Assembly (NCBI RefSeq): GCF_029714425.1
Contig: NZ_CP121668.1
Coordinates: 1,633,501 to 1,697,500, forward strand
Direction of reading: 5' to 3'
Length of the DNA: 64,000 nucleotides
From: Bradyrhizobium sp. CB2312
GTDB lineage: Bacteria; Pseudomonadota; Alphaproteobacteria; Rhizobiales; Xanthobacteraceae
Under the pieces are notes generated by a model that did not search any database, was not told the origin of the DNA, and worked only from the letters and a program-made list of their open reading frames with translations. Made by a program: the position numbers and the translations under genes. How positions within the stretch are numbered: position 1 is the stretch's first letter; each line of letters starts with the position of its first letter. Positions 1 through 8,350 of the stretch are shown piece by piece.

Positions 1-1
1 A

Positions 2-265
2 GAGGCAGATTCGTTCCGGGTGCTGACGAGCCTCGTCGAGGAAGGCCTCGGCTTCGCGCTCTTGCCGCCCTCGTCGGTCCACGGCGAGGTCGCGGACGGG
101 CGGCTGGAAACGACAGTCGTCTCGAAACCGATGACGCGCGAGCTCATTTTTGCTTCTCCGATCGACCGCCCGCCCTCGACGGCCTCGCTGGCCGTCACCG
201 CGCTGTTGCGCGAGGAGGTCGCCGCCTGCCGCAAGGAAGGCGTGTGGGACATCAAGTTGAGTTAG
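2..265 (+). CDS. LysR-family transcriptional regulator, C-terminal fragment
   Basis: The reading frame is open from the left edge to a TAG stop, so only about 87 C-terminal residues are present. The sequence ...LVEEGLGFALLPPSS... followed by a short strand-rich segment is the end of a LysR substrate-binding domain (PBP2 fold): the G-x-G-[FIL]-[AG]-[LIF]-L-P pattern is the usual one after the effector cleft. The DNA-binding half lies outside the window, so the target cannot be inferred. An in-frame GTG at 20 is internal and is not a real start. Confidence 0.8.
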   Translation, partial: EADSFRVLTSLVEEGLGFALLPPSSVHGEVADGRLETTVVSKPMTRELIFASPIDRPPSTASLAVTALLREEVAACRKEGVWDIKLS

Positions 266-378
266 CGCTCGTGTCGTAGACCAGCCGCGCGCGGTCGGCC
301 CTTCGCATCCTTTGCGAGCTGTCATGCCGGAATTTTATAGCTGGGCTAGGGTCGCCCACTCTTAGCCCCACTCTCGGC

Positions 379-481
379 GTCATTGCCCGCGAAGGCGGGC
401 AATCCAGTATCCCAGAAGCCGCAGTGCTTGAGCCGAGAAGCCGCGGCGTACTGGATGCCCCGCCTTCGCGGGGCATGACAG
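379..481. repeat. Palindromic intergenic repeat (GTCATTGC / GCATGAC family)
   Basis: An imperfect inverted repeat: GTCATTGCCCGCGAAGGCGG on the left is mirrored by a CCGCCTTCGCGGGGCATGAC-like arm on the right, with internal CAATCCAGTA/TACTGGAT arms. The elements at 29021-29102 and 50611-50690 share its general plan (GTCATTGC, GCGAAGC, AATCCAG). It fills most of the gap between the LysR fragment and the first P450 gene. No coding potential is evident. Confidence 0.7.
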
Positions 482-529
482 TGAGAATTGGAGAGGCGGC
501 CCCCTCCAAGGTCGTCCCGACAGCAGCGC

Positions 530-1804
530 CTATCCCGGAATCCTCACCGGCAGCGACTCATATCCCTTGATGAAGCTCGAATAGATCCGCTTCGGCTCGC
601 CGACCACCTCGATGCGGTCGAAGCGCTTGAGCATCTCCTCCCAGACGATCCGCAATTGCAGCTCGGCGAGGCGCATGCCGACGCAGCGGTGGATGCCGAA
701 GCCGAAGGAGAGATGCGTGCGCGGGCGGGGCCGGTCGATGATGAAGTCGTTCGGGTTCTCGAACATCTCCTCGTCGCGGTTGCCGGAAACGTACCACATC
801 ACGACGCGGTCGCCCTTTTTGATGTGCTTGCCGCTGATCTCGGTGTCTTGCAACGCCGTGCGCCGCATATGCGCGAGCGGTGTCTGCCAGCGGATCACCT
901 CGGGCACCATGGAATCGATCAACTCGGGATTTTCGCGCAGCTTGTCGTACTGCTCCGGGTTCTCGTTCAGCGCCAGCACCGAGCCGGACATGGTGTTGCG
1001 CGTGGTGTCATTGCCGCCGACGATGAGCAGGATGATGTTGCCCATGAGGTTGTCGGGGTCCATGAAGCGCGTGGCGTCATTGTGGGCCATCAGCGACAAC
1101 AGATCGTTGCGCGGCGCGGAATTGACGCGCTCGTTCCAGAGCTTCGACATGTAGGCGTAGCACTCGTCCATCTCGCGGCGGCGCTCTTCGGCGGAGGCGA
1201 CGATGCCGCTCTTGGGCAGCGCGGTCGCGACGTCGGACCAGCGCGTCAGCTTGCGCCGCTCCTCCCAGGGGAAGTCGAACAGGGTCGCCAGCATCTGCGT
1301 CGTCAGCTCGATCGAGACCCGCTCGACGAAATTGAAGGTCTCGTTGCGCGGGAGGTTGTCGAGCACGGTCTGCGAGCGCTGCCGGATCAGCTTTGCCATC
1401 TCGTCCAGATGGGCTGGCGTGAACATCGGCGAGACCGTCTTGCGCTGCGCCGAATGCCTGGGCTGATCCATCGCGATGAAGCTCGGCCAATCGTAACCTT
1501 CCGGCACGTCGCGGATGCCGATGCCGCCGAGCGTGGAGTCCGAGGAGAAGATGCCGTGATTGGTATCGACATGCATGATGTCGTTGTATTTCACCACGGA
1601 CCAGTACGGCTCGATCGGCGCATTGGTGCAGTAATGCACCGGCTCTTCCTTGCGCAGCCGCTCGAACCACGGCCACAGCGTGTCGTCCTGGAACAGCCTC
1701 GGCGCGCCGGGATGGAACTGCGCCAGCGGTGTCGCATAGGCCTCCTCGCGCGCCCGGCGCATGCGTTCGGCCTTGTCCACTTTAACCGGCGCTTGGATGT
1801 TCAT
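530..1804 (-). CDS. Cytochrome P450, CYP153-like (first of tandem pair)
   Basis: A 424-residue soluble P450. Visible motifs are the I-helix oxygen-activation segment GGNDTTRN, the K-helix E-x-x-R (PEVIRWQ), and the haem loop FGFGIHRCVG with the thiolate ligand Cys374. The segments LTTQMLATLFDFPWEERRKL, QTPLAHMRRTA and MWYVSGNRDEE are those I associate with CYP153, whose members hydroxylate the terminal carbon of alkanes, fatty acids and related chains using ferredoxin and ferredoxin reductase. The ATG at 1804 is chosen because the upstream extension is encoded by a palindromic repeat. No redox partner gene lies alongside. The exact substrate cannot be read from sequence. Confidence 0.9.
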   Translation of the reverse strand: MNIQAPVKVDKAERMRRAREEAYATPLAQFHPGAPRLFQDDTLWPWFERLRKEEPVHYCTNAPIEPYWSVVKYNDIMHVDTNHGIFSSDSTLGGIGIRDVPEGYDWPSFIAMDQPRHSAQRKTVSPMFTPAHLDEMAKLIRQRSQTVLDNLPRNETFNFVERVSIELTTQMLATLFDFPWEERRKLTRWSDVATALPKSGIVASAEERRREMDECYAYMSKLWNERVNSAPRNDLLSLMAHNDATRFMDPDNLMGNIILLIVGGNDTTRNTMSGSVLALNENPEQYDKLRENPELIDSMVPEVIRWQTPLAHMRRTALQDTEISGKHIKKGDRVVMWYVSGNRDEEMFENPNDFIIDRPRPRTHLSFGFGIHRCVGMRLAELQLRIVWEEMLKRFDRIEVVGEPKRIYSSFIKGYESLPVRIPG

Positions 1805-1827
1805 GGTTGTGGCTCCAGTTGGTTCTT

Positions 1828-1978
1828 CCTTCACCTCGCCCCGCTTGCGGGGAGGTCGGATCGCATCGTTAGATGCGATCCGGGTGAGGGGGACTCTCCG
1901 CGAGCCCAATTCTCTCCGTCCCCGTGGAGACTCCCCCTCACCCCGACCCTCTCCCCGCAAGCGGGGAGAGGGGGAGTT
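1828..1978. repeat. Composite palindromic repeat between the two P450 genes
   Basis: Arms CCCCGCTTGCGGGGAGGTCGG and CTCTCCCCGCAAGCGGGGAG flank inner arms around CCGGGTGAGGG and CCCTCACCCCG. The same layout (two outer stem-loops with inward-facing GGGTGAGGGG/CCCCTCACCC segments) recurs at 8998-9135, 13174-13330, 23519-23790 and 46916-47048. It occupies nearly all of the space between the CYP153 genes. Confidence 0.75.
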
Positions 1979-1984
1979 CTTCGT

Positions 1985-3250
1985 TCACGCCGCAATCTTC
2001 ACCGGCAGGGTTTCCAGTCCCTTCACGAAACTCGAATAGACCCGCTTCGGTTCGCCGACCACGTCAATATGGTCGAAACGCCTAAGGATCTCTTCCCAGA
2101 TAATCTTGAGCTGGAGTTCGGCAAGACGCAATCCGACGCAGCGGTGGATGCCGAAGCCGAAGGACAGATGCGTGCGCGGGCGGGCGCGGTCGATGATGAA
2201 ATCGTAGGGCTTTTCGATCGCCTCCTCGTCGCGGTTGCCCGAGACGTACCACATCACGACCTTGTCACCCTTCTTGATCTGCTTGCCGCGGAACTCGAAA
2301 TCGGAGAGCGCGGTGCGGCGCATATGCGCGAGCGGCGTCTGCCAGCGGATCACCTCGGGCACGAAGCTGTCGAGCAGCGCAGGATTCTCGCGCAGCTTGC
2401 GATACTGCTCCGGGTGCTGGCTCAGCGCGAGAAGCGAGCCCGACATGGTGTTGCGCGTGGTGTCGTTGCCGCCGACGATCAACAAGACGAGATTGCCGAG
2501 GAAGTTCTTGGCATCCATGTCGCGGGTCGCCGCGCCATGCGCCATCATCGACAAGAGATCGCTCTTCGGCGGCTGTTCGATGCGTTCCTTCCACAGCCGC
2601 GAGAAATAGCCGGCACATTCGGTCAGCTCGGCCAGCCGTTCGTCCTCGGTCGCGACGAGGCCGTCAGGCCCGGGAATGGTGGTGGCGATGTCGGACCAGC
2701 GCGTCAGCTTGCGGCGGTCTTCCCAGGGGAAGTCGAACAGCACCGCGAGCATCTGCGTGGTGAGCTCGATCGAGACCTGGTCGACCCAGTCGAACACCTC
2801 ACCGCGCGGCAGATTATCCAGGCACTCGGCCGAGCGCTTACGGATGTTGATGGCGAGATTGTCCAGATGCGTGGGCGTGAACATCGGCGCCACGGTCTTG
2901 CGCTGCGCGGCATGGCGCGGCGGGTCCATCGAGATGAAGCTCTCGCGGCGCAGGTCGGGATCGATGTCGCGGATGGTGATGCCGCCGAGCGCCGAAGCCG
3001 AGGAGAACACCGAATGGTTGGTCTCGATCTCCATGATGTCGTTGTAGCGCGTCACCGACCAGTACGGCCCGAACATCGAGTCCTTGCAATAGTGCACGGG
3101 GTCCTCGCGGCGCAGGCGGTCGAAATAGGGCCAGAACGTATCGGTCCTGAACAATTCAGGATCGCCGGGATCGAACTGCTCCAGCGGCAGTGATGACGCG
3201 CGCTCGCGCAATGCGTCGAGCTTGGACGCGCTCTCCATGGTCCCGTGCAT
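1985..3250 (-). CDS. Cytochrome P450, CYP153-like (second of tandem pair)
   Basis: A 421-residue paralogue of the P450 at 530-1804, with the same motifs: GGNDTTRN in the I helix, PEVIRWQ in the K helix, and FGFGIHRCVG with Cys371 as the haem thiolate ligand. The distance from the Cys to the C-terminus is identical (51 residues), which points to tandem duplication. The start is taken at the ATG at 3250; a second ATG three codons in (3241-3239 region, MES...) is possible. It is transcribed first, so the pair may be co-transcribed through the repeat. CYP153 function (terminal hydroxylation of aliphatic chains) is family knowledge; divergence between the copies suggests different chain-length or substrate preference (inference). 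Confidence 0.9.
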   Translation of the reverse strand: MHGTMESASKLDALRERASSLPLEQFDPGDPELFRTDTFWPYFDRLRREDPVHYCKDSMFGPYWSVTRYNDIMEIETNHSVFSSASALGGITIRDIDPDLRRESFISMDPPRHAAQRKTVAPMFTPTHLDNLAINIRKRSAECLDNLPRGEVFDWVDQVSIELTTQMLAVLFDFPWEDRRKLTRWSDIATTIPGPDGLVATEDERLAELTECAGYFSRLWKERIEQPPKSDLLSMMAHGAATRDMDAKNFLGNLVLLIVGGNDTTRNTMSGSLLALSQHPEQYRKLRENPALLDSFVPEVIRWQTPLAHMRRTALSDFEFRGKQIKKGDKVVMWYVSGNRDEEAIEKPYDFIIDRARPRTHLSFGFGIHRCVGLRLAELQLKIIWEEILRRFDHIDVVGEPKRVYSSFVKGLETLPVKIAA

Positions 3251-3552
3251 GACCGTCTCCCTGGCTTCCCCCGCGCCTTTTTATGAATTCTGCGCTGCGG
3301 GATTTGATTTGCAATTACAGCCGGTTGTCTGCGCCGGAGCAAGGGAGAGTTTTGCCACATCCAACCTTTGCGAGAGGGATTGGGCGGACGTCACGGGGAT
3401 GTGTCAACGTGATCTCCCGCACGCCGTTTGTCATGAAATCCTGTCAGAAATCGGCTGGAATCGAGCTAAATCGAACCCGCCCATCTTGGGGTTCGACTAA
3501 CCCCTGATCTATAAGTTTGATCCCGACAGGTCCGCACCCCGAGGTTGCCGCC
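3251..3552. other. Divergent intergenic region, CYP153 / DUF898
   Basis: About 300 bases separate the start of the CYP153 pair from the DUF898 gene and must hold both promoters. I see a loose dyad TCACG-N12-CGTGA near 3393-3414 but no convincing -35/-10 pair, riboswitch or small ORF. The stretch is less GC-rich than its surroundings. Confidence 0.4.
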
Positions 3553-4707
3553 GTGAACGACATGCAATGGACCCCGATCGGGTCCGAACCCTTACCGCCG
3601 CCGCTGCCGCCGACGCGGGTCGATTTCACCGGCAACCGCACCGAGTTCCGGAAAATGGTCACCAAGGGTGCCATGCTGGAGCTGGTCACCTTCGGCTTCT
3701 ACCGGTTCTGGCTGGTCACCGACATCCGCCGTCATCTGTGGTCGAACACCGCGATCGACGGCGACGCCGCCGAATACACCGGGCGGGGCAAGGAGCTTTT
3801 GATCGGCTTCCTGTTCGCGCTCGCGATCCTGGTGCCGATCTATCTCGCCTATTTCCTCATCGGCATCGAGTTCGAGCGCTGGCAGGGCTTTGCCTCGACG
3901 CCGCTGTTCATCAGCTTCTACGCCTTCGGCCAGTTCGCGATCTTTCGCGCGCGGCGCTATCGCCTGACCCGCACGGTCTGGCGCGGCGTGCGGTTCTGGA
4001 TGGACGGCTCGGGCTGGGCCTATTCGTTCCGCGCCATGGCGTGGGGCTTGCTCGTGTTCCTCACGCTCGGCCTGGCGCTGCCCTGGCGCGAGGCTTCGCT
4101 CGAACGCTACAAGATGCGGCACACCCATTTCGGCGATCTGCAAGGCGAGTTCGAAGGCAACGGCTGGACCTTCTTCAAGCGCGGCTGGTGGCTGTGGCTG
4201 CTCAGCCCGATCGCGCTCATCATTTTCCCGCTCGCCCCGTTCTTCTATGCCGAGTTCAAGGCGCGCGAATGGCGCTGGTGGCTCGAGGGCATCCGCATCG
4301 GCGGCGTCAGCGTGTCCTCGGAGTTGCCGCACAATGCGTTCTATGGCCTCTACTGGAAAGTGATCGGCTGGTGGATGCTGCTCTCCACCATCTTCGGTTT
4401 CTATCTCGGCGGAGCCACCATACTCCTCGTCAAGCTGAGCGGCCTGCCGGCCGAGCAGGCGTTCGGGCCCGACAATGCCACCAGGAACATCCCGATGATG
4501 GTGGCGATGGTCATCGGCTATCTCGCGTTGGCACTTGCGATCAACATCGTCATGCGGGTGTATCTGCAGCGCGACATCTGGGCCAAGGTGCTGGAAACGG
4601 TCGAGGTGCACAACATCGGCGCGGCTGCGGACGTGCGCGGCAGCGGCGAGCTTGCCAGCGCGCTCGGCGAAGGCTTTGCCGACGGGCTCGATGTCGCGGG
4701 ATTCTGA
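3553..4707 (+). CDS. DUF898 (YjgN-like) multi-pass inner membrane protein
   Basis: About 384 residues. After a short Pro-rich head comes VDFTGNRTEFRKMVTKG, then repeated hydrophobic segments (e.g. LLIGFLFALAILVPIYLAYF, MLLSTIFGFYLGG, MVAMVIGYLALALAINIVM). This is the layout of DUF898/YjgN membrane proteins, whose function is unknown. The GTG start at 3553 has a GAGG ribosome site 8 bases upstream; ATG 3562 is the alternative. It lies 3 bases before the M48 protease gene, a DUF898-M48 pairing that suggests a shared envelope role (inference). Confidence 0.85.
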   Translation: MNDMQWTPIGSEPLPPPLPPTRVDFTGNRTEFRKMVTKGAMLELVTFGFYRFWLVTDIRRHLWSNTAIDGDAAEYTGRGKELLIGFLFALAILVPIYLAYFLIGIEFERWQGFASTPLFISFYAFGQFAIFRARRYRLTRTVWRGVRFWMDGSGWAYSFRAMAWGLLVFLTLGLALPWREASLERYKMRHTHFGDLQGEFEGNGWTFFKRGWWLWLLSPIALIIFPLAPFFYAEFKAREWRWWLEGIRIGGVSVSSELPHNAFYGLYWKVIGWWMLLSTIFGFYLGGATILLVKLSGLPAEQAFGPDNATRNIPMMVAMVIGYLALALAINIVMRVYLQRDIWAKVLETVEVHNIGAAADVRGSGELASALGEGFADGLDVAGF

Positions 4708-4710
4708 TCT

Positions 4711-5820
4711 GTGAGTGAGCTGTCCACCGAGGCCCCGGCGCAGTCCGCCAAGCCGACCATCTTCTTCGACGGCGTTTCGAGCCGCAGGCGGCAGGTGACG
4801 CTCGCGCTCGGCGATGCGCTCGAGATCGTCGAGGAGGGCGAAGCGCCGGTGCGCTGGGCCTATGCCGACATCCGCCGCGCCGACAGTCCGGCCGGCATCT
4901 TGCGGCTGTCCTGCACGACCGCGCCGCTGCTGGCGCGGCTCGAGGTCCGCGACGTCGCGCTGGCCACGCAGGTGATGGTCCGCTGTGCGCGGCTCGACGA
5001 GCACCAGACCTCGCGCCGCGGGCTGGCAAAAATCGTCGGCTGGTCGGTGGCCGCCGCCGTCTCCATCGTCTGCGTCGTGCTGTTCGGCGTGCCGCTCGCC
5101 GCCGACCGGCTCGCGCCGCTGGTGCCGAAGCCGATCGAGCGCCGCATCGGCGATGCCTCCGAAGTCCAGGTGAAGACCATCTTCGGCCGCAGCGTGTGCG
5201 AAGAGCCCGCGGGCAAGGCCGCGTTCACCAAGCTCGTCAACCGCCTGCGCGATGCCGCCGGCCTCGACGATGATGCCATGACCGCCGGCGTGCTGCCGAC
5301 GGCGGTGCCGAATGCGTTCGCGCTGCCGGGCGGCAAGGTCTACGTGCTGAGGGGCCTGCTCGACAAGGCGCAAAACCCCGACGAGCTCGCCGGCATCCTC
5401 GCCCACGAGCTCGGCCATCTCAAGCATTACGACAACATGCGTGGGCTGATCTACAACGGCGGCACCTCGTTCCTGATCGGCCTGTTGTTCGGCGACGTCA
5501 CCGGCTCGAGCGCCGTGATCTTCGCCTCGCGCAGCGTGGTCGAAGCCTCCTATTCGCGCGAGGCCGAAACCGGCGCCGACACTTTCGCGATCGAGATCAT
5601 GCACAAGCTCGGCCGCTCGCCGAAGCCCGCCGCCGAGCTGATGTTCCGCATCACCGGCAAGGAAGGCGGCAGCGGCTTCACGATCCTCGCCAGCCACCCG
5701 CTGACCGAGGACCGCCTTGCGCGGATGACGAAAGAGGATCGCCCCGCCAGCGGCCCGCCGCTCTTGACGGACAAGGAATGGCAGGCGCTGAAGGGCATCT
5801 GCGGCAGCGGGAAGATTTAG
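4711..5820 (+). CDS. M48-family membrane-anchored zinc metalloprotease
   Basis: 369 residues with GTG start. Residues 1-100 form a soluble N-terminal domain, a transmembrane segment spans about 105-127 (IVGWSVAAAVSIVCVVLFGV), and the catalytic domain carries the zinc motif H232-E-L-G-H236 with the third ligand expected at Glu286 in the SREAETGAD segment. M48 proteases (HtpX, Oma1, BepA relatives) degrade or process misfolded envelope proteins; placement on the periplasmic side is inferred. It follows the DUF898 gene by 3 bases, so the two form an operon. Confidence 0.9.
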   Translation: MSELSTEAPAQSAKPTIFFDGVSSRRRQVTLALGDALEIVEEGEAPVRWAYADIRRADSPAGILRLSCTTAPLLARLEVRDVALATQVMVRCARLDEHQTSRRGLAKIVGWSVAAAVSIVCVVLFGVPLAADRLAPLVPKPIERRIGDASEVQVKTIFGRSVCEEPAGKAAFTKLVNRLRDAAGLDDDAMTAGVLPTAVPNAFALPGGKVYVLRGLLDKAQNPDELAGILAHELGHLKHYDNMRGLIYNGGTSFLIGLLFGDVTGSSAVIFASRSVVEASYSREAETGADTFAIEIMHKLGRSPKPAAELMFRITGKEGGSGFTILASHPLTEDRLARMTKEDRPASGPPLLTDKEWQALKGICGSGKI

Positions 5821-5846
5821 GGCGCGTACCCATAATTCCAGCAAAA

Positions 5847-5871
5847 GTCTGTTTCACCTCTGAAAGCAGAC
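5847..5871 (+). terminator. Possible stem-loop after the M48 gene
   Basis: GTCTGTTTC and GAAAGCAGAC pair around a 6-base loop with one bulged base, 27 bases past the stop. There is no following T tract. A second hairpin AGCGCTG/CAGCGCT lies at 5928-5951. Either could end the DUF898-M48 transcript, but the case is weak. Confidence 0.3.
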
Positions 5872-6016
5872 ATCACGGCGTCGAAGACCGAGGACTACTG
5901 GGGGCCAAGAAGAGACATCCGGGCCGGAGCGCTGACTAACCTGGCAGCGCTCCAACGAAGGATATGTCGAGGTCCTTCTTCGTCCGCTATGCCGATCGGC
6001 GACCCAGCGACCTGTA

Positions 6017-6241
6017 TCAACGCCGCGGGTCGACAGCGAAGTGCGAGGTGACGTTATCGATCTCGCCGCGGGTAATGCCCATATCCCTTAGTTCTCTATC
6101 ATTTAGAGAGTACAAATCGGCTTGCGCCCTCTTTCGTTTTCGCCTTGCTTGAAACGCAACCCAATAAGTTTCGAAGAAACGGAAGGCACGCTGTGTCGAA
6201 GGGATGGAAGGGATGGTCTGTCCCAACTCGTTCGTCTTCAT
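6017..6241 (-). CDS. DUF1127 small protein, divergent from winged-helix/TPR regulator
   Basis: 74 residues. The basic N-terminal helix (FETYWVAFQARRKRKR) is followed by the DUF1127 signature LYSLNDRELRDMGITRGEI, ending in DPRR. DUF1127 proteins of alphaproteobacteria are small Arg-rich proteins, some linked to RNA turnover and phosphate or stress responses; the role of this one is unknown. It is transcribed away from the regulator at 6404 across a 162-base gap holding the conserved 62-bp element, and the same pairing occurs at 17426-19385. Confidence 0.88.
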   Translation of the reverse strand: MKTNELGQTIPSIPSTQRAFRFFETYWVAFQARRKRKRAQADLYSLNDRELRDMGITRGEIDNVTSHFAVDPRR

Positions 6242-6293
6242 AGCTGCACCTCTCGAGCCTGCTTTGGCTTGAAGACTGTCAAAGCAAGTGCCG

Positions 6294-6355
6294 GCGCGCT
6301 TAATGAATGGCTTACATTTCCTTTACCGCAGGCTTATTCTTTGTATTTCACTCCA
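6294..6355 (+). promoter_or_regulatory. 62-bp element conserved between two DUF1127/regulator loci
   Basis: Reading towards the regulator, this stretch aligns without gaps to the reverse complement of 19036-19097, with about 42 of 62 positions identical. The best-kept blocks are GCGCGCTT, ACATTT, ACC and GGCTTATT-x-TTTG. Direct repeats GGCTTACATTT (6309) and GGCTTATTCTT (6331) start 22 bases apart, i.e. two helical turns, as expected for tandem binding by an OmpR-type winged helix. It is probably the shared operator/promoter of both divergent genes. Confidence 0.65.
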
Positions 6356-6403
6356 GATTAGAGCGCCTTTTGATATCCGAAGACTACCAAGGAGAATGGT
6401 GCT

Positions 6404-8059
6404 TTGCGCTATGTCTTTGAGGACTACGTCTTTGACACGGACCGGCGCGAGCTGCATCGCGGAAGCGACGTGGTCGCTATCGCGCCGCAGGTTTTCGATC
6501 TGCTCGATTACCTGATCAGAAATAGGGAGCGTGTCGTCACAAAGGACGATCTCATCAGAGCTGTTTGGAATGGACGCATCGTTTCGGATGCCGCACTGAC
6601 GACTCGCCTCAACGCCGCTCGGAACGCGATTGGCGATTCTGGCGAGAAACAGCGCCTAATCAAAACGTTGCCGCGCAAGGGCTTCCGCTTCGTTGGCGCA
6701 GTGCAGGAGGCGCAGTCTATTGGGGCGCTCGTCGTTGCCGATGAGGGCGACCTGAATCGCAAAAGCGTTGCCCGCCCGGAACATCCCTATACTGTGCTCG
6801 GGGATGAACTTGGCTTGGGGACTGACGACGGAGGAGCGGCGTCGATGCCGGCTTTGGCACCGCGCTTGTCTATTGTTGTTCTACCATTTACCAGCATCGG
6901 CGGTGATCCCGAGCAAGAGTATTTTGCCGACGGCGTGACCGAAAGCCTGACTACGGACCTATCGCGCATCAGAAGCTCGTTCGTAATAGCCAGCAGCACA
7001 TCGTTCAACTTCAAGGGCAAAGCAGTTGACGTGAAGCAGGTCGCGCGTGAATTGAAGGTCCGCTATGTGCTGGAAGGCTCCGTGCAGCGAAGCGGAAATC
7101 GGCTTAGAATTAATGTGCAACTGATCGACGCGGAAACAAGCAATCAGCTATGGGCCGAACGCTTCGATAAGTTCATCGCCGACCTTTTCGATATGCAGGA
7201 CGAAATCGTATCAAGGCTCGCCAATACGCTGGATGCCCAGCTCATTGCGGCCGAGGCGCGGCGAGCCGAGCGTTCGTTACATCCAGACGCAATGGAATTG
7301 TATTTCCGAGGTATTGCATGCCTACACAAGGGGCTGACCAACGAACACCTGGGGCAAGCGCGAAGCTTCTTCGAGCGCGCCTTGGTGCTCGATCGCGATA
7401 ACATCGAAGCACTCGTTGGCGCGGCGGCAGTCGACTTCAATAAGGCCGCTAACTTTGGTGTTGACGATCGGGCCGTGCTCCTCGCGACGGCCGAGGCGAC
7501 CTTAATGAGGGCGTTGTCGCTGGCTCCGCAATACGCCGAGGCTCACATGTATCTGGGCGCCGTTCATATTTTTATGGGGCGCGTCGCCCAGGGCATTGTC
7601 GAATGTGAGCAGGCTTTGTCGCTGGATCGCAATCTCGCGAATGCTCACGGCTGGATCGGTCTTGCCAAGCATTTTCTTTGTCATGCCGAGGAGACCGAGA
7701 CCCATGTCCGTGAAGCGTTGCGCCTCTCACCCCGCGATGTGTTCGCGCACCGGTGGATGATGTGGGCTGGCATTGCGAGCGTTTACCTCGATGCCAACGC
7801 CGAGGCGGTCGCCTGGCTGCGCCGGAGCGTCGAGGCCAACCGCAATTTTCCCCTCGCGCATTTCCATCTTGCTGTCGCGTTTGCGCTGCTTGGGTCGCTC
7901 GAAGAGGCCCGCGCCGCCGCGGAGGCGGGGCTAGCGTTGGATCCAGCCTTTACCATCCGCCGGTTCCAGAGCCAGTCACCCAGCAACAGTCCGAGTTACT
8001 TAGCGCGGCGCGAACGCTTCTACGCGGGCATGCGTATGGCCGGGGTACCTGAAGGGTGA
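6404..8059 (+). CDS. Winged-helix (OmpR/CadC-type) regulator with TolB-like and TPR domains
   Basis: 551 residues. About 1-102 is an OmpR/PhoB-type winged helix (FDTDRRELHRG...VAPQVFDLL-type start, ending LIKTLPRKGFRFVG). About 155-290 is the domain that often follows it in such proteins (VLPFTSIGGDPEQEYFADG, LEGSVQR, QLWAERFD), related to the TolB N-terminal/COG5616 type. The rest is TPR-like helical repeats to the C-terminus. No transmembrane helix is evident, unlike CadC. The start is a TTG at 6404 with AAGGAG 9 bases upstream; the paralogue at 17426-19003 also starts with TTG. It probably controls itself and the adjacent DUF1127 gene (inference). Confidence 0.85.
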   Translation: MRYVFEDYVFDTDRRELHRGSDVVAIAPQVFDLLDYLIRNRERVVTKDDLIRAVWNGRIVSDAALTTRLNAARNAIGDSGEKQRLIKTLPRKGFRFVGAVQEAQSIGALVVADEGDLNRKSVARPEHPYTVLGDELGLGTDDGGAASMPALAPRLSIVVLPFTSIGGDPEQEYFADGVTESLTTDLSRIRSSFVIASSTSFNFKGKAVDVKQVARELKVRYVLEGSVQRSGNRLRINVQLIDAETSNQLWAERFDKFIADLFDMQDEIVSRLANTLDAQLIAAEARRAERSLHPDAMELYFRGIACLHKGLTNEHLGQARSFFERALVLDRDNIEALVGAAAVDFNKAANFGVDDRAVLLATAEATLMRALSLAPQYAEAHMYLGAVHIFMGRVAQGIVECEQALSLDRNLANAHGWIGLAKHFLCHAEETETHVREALRLSPRDVFAHRWMMWAGIASVYLDANAEAVAWLRRSVEANRNFPLAHFHLAVAFALLGSLEEARAAAEAGLALDPAFTIRRFQSQSPSNSPSYLARRERFYAGMRMAGVPEG

Positions 8060-8350
8060 TGTCAGACATGGGTCACGATCAGACATCCCGGACTTTGCCC
8101 AGCTTGTCCCCTAAGTCCCTGCACCGGGACCGTGAGCAGCACCAAAGCAAACGACATGGCTGAACAAATGATCCTGGCGGCTTGTGATCGGCGAACCACT
8201 TTCGTCATCAGTGCGTGTCCGAATGGTTGGTGTCGGGGTCGCGGATGCACCGCGCCAAGCGGCCGTGTCTTGGTCGCTGGCAAGGAATTTTCCGTTCAGA
8301 AACGACGGGAAGCCCGTCCACTGTGTCAAACAAGAATCTAGGTTCGCCGC
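8060..8350. other. Intergenic region between regulator and upp
   Basis: About 290 bases between convergent genes. A short hairpin GTCCC-TGCACC-GGGAC near 8115-8130 might slow transcription, but there is no T tract. No small gene with a ribosome site, and no repeat family member, is recognisable. Confidence 0.35.

Noticed and set aside
488..3193. A 901-codon open frame on the plus strand opposite the two P450 genes
   Set aside because: It runs exactly antisense to the CYP153 genes in a high-GC region where stop codons are rare, and its translation is Arg/Asp/His-rich without domains. The P450 motifs on the minus strand are clear.
3592..5844. A 750-codon minus-strand frame opposite the DUF898 and M48 genes
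   Set aside because: Shadow of real genes in GC-rich DNA; no ribosome site and no recognisable domain. The same applies to long frames opposite cheA/cheW (35317-37395), flhA (51365-53656), the multicopper oxidase (54654-55958) and the peroxidase (19516-21129).
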